A stretch of DNA of 8,333 bases, from positions 1 to 8,333 of the forward strand of contig ONXX01000102.1 in assembly GCA_900321955.1 (NCBI GenBank). The letters are read 5' to 3'. This DNA is from an uncultured Bacillota bacterium (GTDB lineage: Bacteria; Bacillota_I; Bacilli_A; Erysipelotrichales; Erysipelotrichaceae). The notes below the pieces were generated by a model, which was not told the origin of the DNA, did not search any database, and saw only the letters and a program-made list of their open reading frames with translations. The position numbers were made by a program, and so were the translations under genes. Positions 5,179 through 8,333 of the stretch are shown here, one piece after another. Position 1 is the first letter of the stretch, and every line of letters begins with the position of its first letter.

Positions 5179-7460
5179 TTAATGTCTTGAACCGAACCGT
5201 TCCAGAAGACGCTTCATTGCTTCTTCTTCATCGATCTCTTTTTCTTCCTGTTTCACGTTTTCTTTGTGATAAGGACGGTTCTTTGCCTTGCGGCGGGAAC
5301 GGAATTCCTTGTTGTCGGCATCTCTTTTTGCCAGTACATCCAGCGGCAGCAGTGAAAGCTGTACACGCTGCTTCACCTCATCGACATCGTAGACATAAAC
5401 TTTGACGATATCGGCAACGGAAACCACCTCACTTGGATGGTTGATTCTCTTCATCGACATACGGGAGATGTGAACCAAGCCGTCATCGTGTAAACCGATA
5501 TCGACAAAGGCACCGAAGTCAACGACATTTCTGACGGTACCGGAAAGTTCATCGCCCTTCTTGAGGTCCTTGAGTTCCAGGATATTCGATTTGAGTATCG
5601 CACCGTCAAACTGATCACGATAATCTCTCAAAGGTGCCTTGATGCAGTCCTTGATATCCTTCAGGGTATATTCATCAATGCCCAGTTCCTTGATCTTTTC
5701 CTCATTGAAGGTGATGTTCGGATCACCGAGCTTGCTGATGCCGGAAACTTCCATGACCTTCTTTGCCAGTTCATAGGATTCCGGGTGAATGTTTGTTGCA
5801 TCCAGCGGTTCATCGCCGTCGATGATGCGCAAGAAACCGGCACACTGTTCAAAGGCCTTTGCGCCCAGCTTCTTCACTTTCAGCAGCTGCTTGCGGTTAG
5901 AGAACTTGCCGTTCTCATTGCGGTAATTGATGATCTCGGCGGCAATGCCCTTGTTCAGACCGGAAATGTGTTCCAGCAATTGGGCAGAGGCCGTATTGAC
6001 GTCAGCACCGACACGGTTGACGACCTTCATGATCGCTTCGTCAAGACGCTCGTTCAATGCCTTTTCCGGCAGGTCGTGCTGGTATTGACCGACACCGATC
6101 GATTTCGGATCGATCTTGATGAGTTCAGCCAATGGGTCAAGCAGTCTTCTGCCGATGGAAACGGCCGATCTTTCTTCAACCGCCAGATCAGGGAATTCCT
6201 TACGGGCTTCTTCCTGGCCGACCAGACGGAAGCACCGGCTTCCGATACGATGGCGTATTCCACTGCCAGACCGTTTTCGTTGATCAGTTCAGCGACCAGC
6301 TTCTCGGATTCTCTGGAAGCTGTGCCGTTGCCGATGGCGATGATCTTGACATCGTATTTGTTGATCATGTTCAAGAGTTTGGCCTTGCTGCGAGGAATAT
6401 CTCCGTCTTTTCTGAACGGATAGATCTTATCGACGCAAAGCATCTTGCCGGTTGCATCCAGGACGGCCAGCTTGCAGCCGTTATAGAAACCAGGGTCAAA
6501 GCCTAAGACGACCCTGCCCTTTAAAGGCGCTTGCGAAAGCAGTTTTTCCAGATTCAACGAGAAGACTTCGATCGAAGTGTTATGTGCCTTTTCGGAAAGA
6601 TCGCTGCGGATCTCGTTTTCGATGGAAGGCATCAAAAGACGGTCGATGCCGTCATCGATCGCTTCGACGATCACATCTTCCAGATCGGTCTTCTTGTTTT
6701 TCAGATAAGCTTCATGAGCCAGCTGTTTGATATGGTCCAGGTCATAGGACATGGAGACCGCAATGACCTTTTCCTTTTCTGCTCTGTCGATCGCCATAAC
6801 GCGGTGATCGGCAATATTGGAGATCTTCTCGGAGAATTCATAGTACATCTCATAGACCTTCTTTTCATCGACCGCATCCTTCTTTAACTGCGTATCGATG
6901 GTTCCGGCCTTGACGATCAGATCCTTGAACTTCCAGCGCAGATTGGCATTATCAGAGACGTTTTCGGCGATGATGTCTTTTGCGCCCTGAATGGCATCCG
7001 CAACGGTTTTGACATTTTCATTGACGTATTTGGCTGCCTCATTTTCCAGATCGCCGTGTTCCGGCAAAGACAGCATATAGATGCTTAACGGTTCCAGACC
7101 GTTCTTGATGGCGATGCCGGCTCTGGTCTTCTTTTTCTGCTTATATGGCTTGTATAAGTCCTCGACCTGCGAGAGCTTGGTGCAATCCATGATCTGTTTT
7201 CTTAATTCGTCTGTCAGTTTGCCCTGAACTTCGATTAAGCCGATGACGCTCTCTTTTCTTTCTGCCAGGTTGAGTTCATACTTGTACTGCTTCTCAATAT
7301 AGAGAATCTGTTCCTCGTCGAGAGCTCCGGTCTGTTCTTTTCTATATCTGGCGATGAAAGGAACGGTGTCACCGTTTTCCAGCATCTCCAGAACGGTATT
7401 TACTTGTTTTACGCTGATCTTCAGTTCATCAGCTATTGTTTTTATGATCGTTTCATTCAT
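5179..7460 (-). pseudogene. tex: Tex family transcription accessory / RNA-binding protein, broken by a one-base frameshift
   Basis: Tex is a cytoplasmic nucleic-acid-binding protein of about 720-780 residues; in other bacteria it influences transcription and RNA turnover. Joining the two frames gives about 760 residues with the complete domain order. Residues 1-320 are the helical N-terminal region (TVPFIARYRKEQTGALDEEQI, then VEDLYKPYKQKKKTRA). Residues about 325-450 are a YqgF/RNase H-like domain (VLGFDPGFYNGCKLAVLD; IAIGNGTASRESE; VSEAGASVWSA). The second frame resumes at EEARKEFPDLAVEERSAVSIGRRL and contains AELIKIDPKSIGVGQYQHDL, two helix-hairpin-helix motifs, and an S1 RNA-binding domain (LSGTVRNVVDFGAFVDIGL; DDGLVHIS) near the C-terminus. 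Around 6211-6215 one base is missing after codon 415: as sequenced, the first frame stops at 6054 after 51 unrelated residues and lacks the HhH and S1 domains. The start at 7460 (MNETIIKTIADEL) is chosen because GAGGT lies 9 bases upstream; ATG at 7469 is too close to it. Confidence 0.9.
6211..6215 (-). other. Frameshift site in tex (single-base deletion or sequencing error)
   Basis: On the minus strand the frame reads GTC TGG TCG GCC AGG AAG AAG, while the family motif VYSAS-E-x-AR requires GTC TGG TCG GCC AGN GAA GAA GCC CGT. The observed string is exactly one base short, in the AGGAAGAA tract. No slippery heptamer of the X-XXY-YYZ kind is present, so programmed frameshifting is unlikely. 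Confidence 0.88.
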
Positions 7461-7484
7461 GATCTGCATACCTCACAATGATAG

Positions 7485-7514
7485 ATTGTATCATTTTATC
7501 CCCATGTTTTCCAA
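7485..7514 (-). promoter_or_regulatory. Promoter of tex
   Basis: On the minus strand TTGGAA (7514-7509), an 18-base spacer, and TACAAT (7490-7485) preceded by TG one base upstream, making it also an extended -10. Predicted start is near 7478, giving a leader of about 18 bases that contains the GAGGT ribosome site. Confidence 0.65.
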
Positions 7515-7534
7515 ACAGGATTAAAATAGTTGTT

Positions 7535-7545
7535 AGGAGGTGATC
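7535..7545 (+). promoter_or_regulatory. Near-perfect Shine-Dalgarno site of degV
   Basis: AGGAGGTGATC is an almost complete complement of the 16S rRNA 3' end and lies just before ATG 7549 (8 bases from AGGAGG). It fixes the start and suggests very efficient initiation. A possible -10, TAAAAT at 7522-7527, lies 7 bases ahead of it, with no clear -35, so the degV promoter is uncertain. Confidence 0.9.
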
Positions 7546-7548
7546 TAA

Positions 7549-8333
7549 ATGGTCATTATCGCTACAGATTCCGCAGCTGATTTTGAAATGGAAGAACTTA
7601 AGAAGATGAATGTCACCTACTTGCCGATGTCGGTCATGTTCGGTGAAGATCAATATCTGGAGAACATTTCCATTTCCAAGGAAGAATTCTTCGAAAGGCT
7701 TCAGACCGATCCGCATTTCCCGAAGACTTCCCAGCCATCTGTCGCAATCTTTGAGGAACTCTTTGAAAAAGCCAAGGAAAACGGCGACGAAGTTGTTTAT
7801 CTTCCTTTGTCATCCGGACTTTCCGGTGATTATATGACAGCCATGTCCGTCAAAAACATGGTCGATTACGACGGCATCTACGTCATCGATACTTTGACCT
7901 GCACAGGCGGCCAGCGTCTTCTGGTGGAAAAAGCAGTCAAGATGAGAGATGAAGGATGCGACGGCAAGGCCATCGCTGAAAAGATGGAGTCATTAAAAGA
8001 AAAGACGGTCATCTATACCGCTATGGACACTCTGGAATATCTCTATAAAAACGGACGTCTGTCCAACGCCGCCTTCTATATCGCCCAGCTTGGTCACATC
8101 AAGCCGATCATGCACTGTGCCGCCAATTCCCAAGGCAAAGCCGAGATCGTATCCAAGCACATCGGATTAAACAAGGCGATCAAATACATCGTCGATCGTC
8201 TGGACAGCGAAGTTCCGGACCCTGAATATCCGTTCTATGTCATGTATACCTATGACAAGGTCAATGCCTATAAGCTGGCTGAAAAAATAAGAGAAAAAGG
8301 ACTTGAGATCAAGGAAGAACAGATCATTCCGGT
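7549..8333 (+). CDS. DegV family fatty-acid-binding protein (FakB-like), 3' end beyond the window
   Basis: DegV/FakB proteins bind a fatty acid and present it to the kinase FakA, giving acyl-phosphate for phospholipid synthesis. About 261 of the usual 280-290 residues are visible. Seen are the N-terminal VIIATDSAAD (2-11), PMSVMFG, then KTSQPS and later LSSGLSG (the lipid head-group/phosphate-contact loops of the family), VIDTLTCTGGQRLLV, and TLEYLYKNGRLS followed by IKPIM. All conserved family motifs are present, so the gene appears intact as far as it can be read. No fakA is in the window. It is transcribed away from tex; 88 bases separate the two start codons, and they share no coding overlap. 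Which fatty acid it binds cannot be told from sequence by eye. Confidence 0.93.
   Translation, partial: MVIIATDSAADFEMEELKKMNVTYLPMSVMFGEDQYLENISISKEEFFERLQTDPHFPKTSQPSVAIFEELFEKAKENGDEVVYLPLSSGLSGDYMTAMSVKNMVDYDGIYVIDTLTCTGGQRLLVEKAVKMRDEGCDGKAIAEKMESLKEKTVIYTAMDTLEYLYKNGRLSNAAFYIAQLGHIKPIMHCAANSQGKAEIVSKHIGLNKAIKYIVDRLDSEVPDPEYPFYVMYTYDKVNAYKLAEKIREKGLEIKEEQIIP

Noticed and set aside
6205..6225. Programmed -1 frameshifting in tex
   Set aside because: There is no slippery heptamer and Tex is not known to use recoding; a one-base deletion explains the data exactly.
5785..6506. Plus-strand open frames opposite tex
   Set aside because: Antisense shadows; the minus strand encodes a clear Tex protein and these frames have no ribosome sites or recognisable motifs.
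7497..7520. Imperfect dyad around TGTTTTCCAAACA in the tex/degV divergent region, a possible operator
   Set aside because: The arms are only about 5 bp, the outer ATCC/GGAT arms are not evenly spaced, and the match overlaps a simple -35 box; too weak to claim.
1..8333. CRISPR arrays, insertion sequences, phage or toxin-antitoxin genes, riboswitches
   Set aside because: No spaced direct repeats, transposase motifs, terminal inverted repeats, or long structured leaders were found; all gaps are shorter than about 200 bases.

Overview
The window looks like a chromosomal segment from a low-to-moderate GC Gram-positive bacterium (Bacillota). Erysipelotrichia-like gut Firmicutes are my best guess. 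The reasons are the gene set (GlgA, CoaX, Maf, Tex, DegV, MATE), strong purine-rich Shine-Dalgarno sites (one nearly a full anti-16S complement before degV), TATAAT-type and extended -10 promoters, and a gut-Firmicute style lipoprotein tyrosine phosphatase. The genus assignment is inference.

Layout from left to right. At 1-160 is the 5' end of a MATE-type efflux transporter on the minus strand. Just upstream of it is a terminator (199-226) that ends glgA, a glycogen synthase at 245-2071 (minus) with a long lysine-rich N-terminal tail. A 189-base gap follows, then a lipoprotein tyrosine/dual-specificity phosphatase (2261-3427, minus). Next is tRNA-Leu(UAG) (3502-3584, minus) with its own terminator. 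From a compact divergent promoter region (3585-3647) the plus-strand pair coaX-maf runs rightward, overlapping by 8 bases, followed by tRNA-Thr(GGU) (5027-5100) and its terminator. A second terminator faces it and ends the minus-strand tex gene (5179-7460), which is broken by a one-base deletion near 6214. Divergent from tex, a DegV-family fatty-acid-binding protein begins at 7549 and runs off the right edge.

Functionally this is mostly housekeeping: carbon storage (GlgA), coenzyme A synthesis (CoaX), nucleotide house-cleaning (Maf), RNA metabolism (Tex), lipid activation (DegV/FakB), two tRNAs, a transporter and a secreted phosphatase. I see no mobile element, CRISPR array, toxin-antitoxin pair or defence cassette, and no gene-free stretch longer than 300 bases.

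The points that merit attention are at the gene-detail level. (1) maf has a perfect 10-base tandem duplication at its 3' end; removing one copy restores a stop codon directly before its terminator, so the present reading frame runs through the terminator hairpin. (2) CoaX lacks the aspartate and arginine expected in two catalytic motifs. (3) GlgA carries a tail of about 125 residues resembling histone H1. (4) The coaX start codon sits where transcription should begin, with no ribosome binding site, suggesting a leaderless mRNA. (5) tex is frameshifted by a single base.
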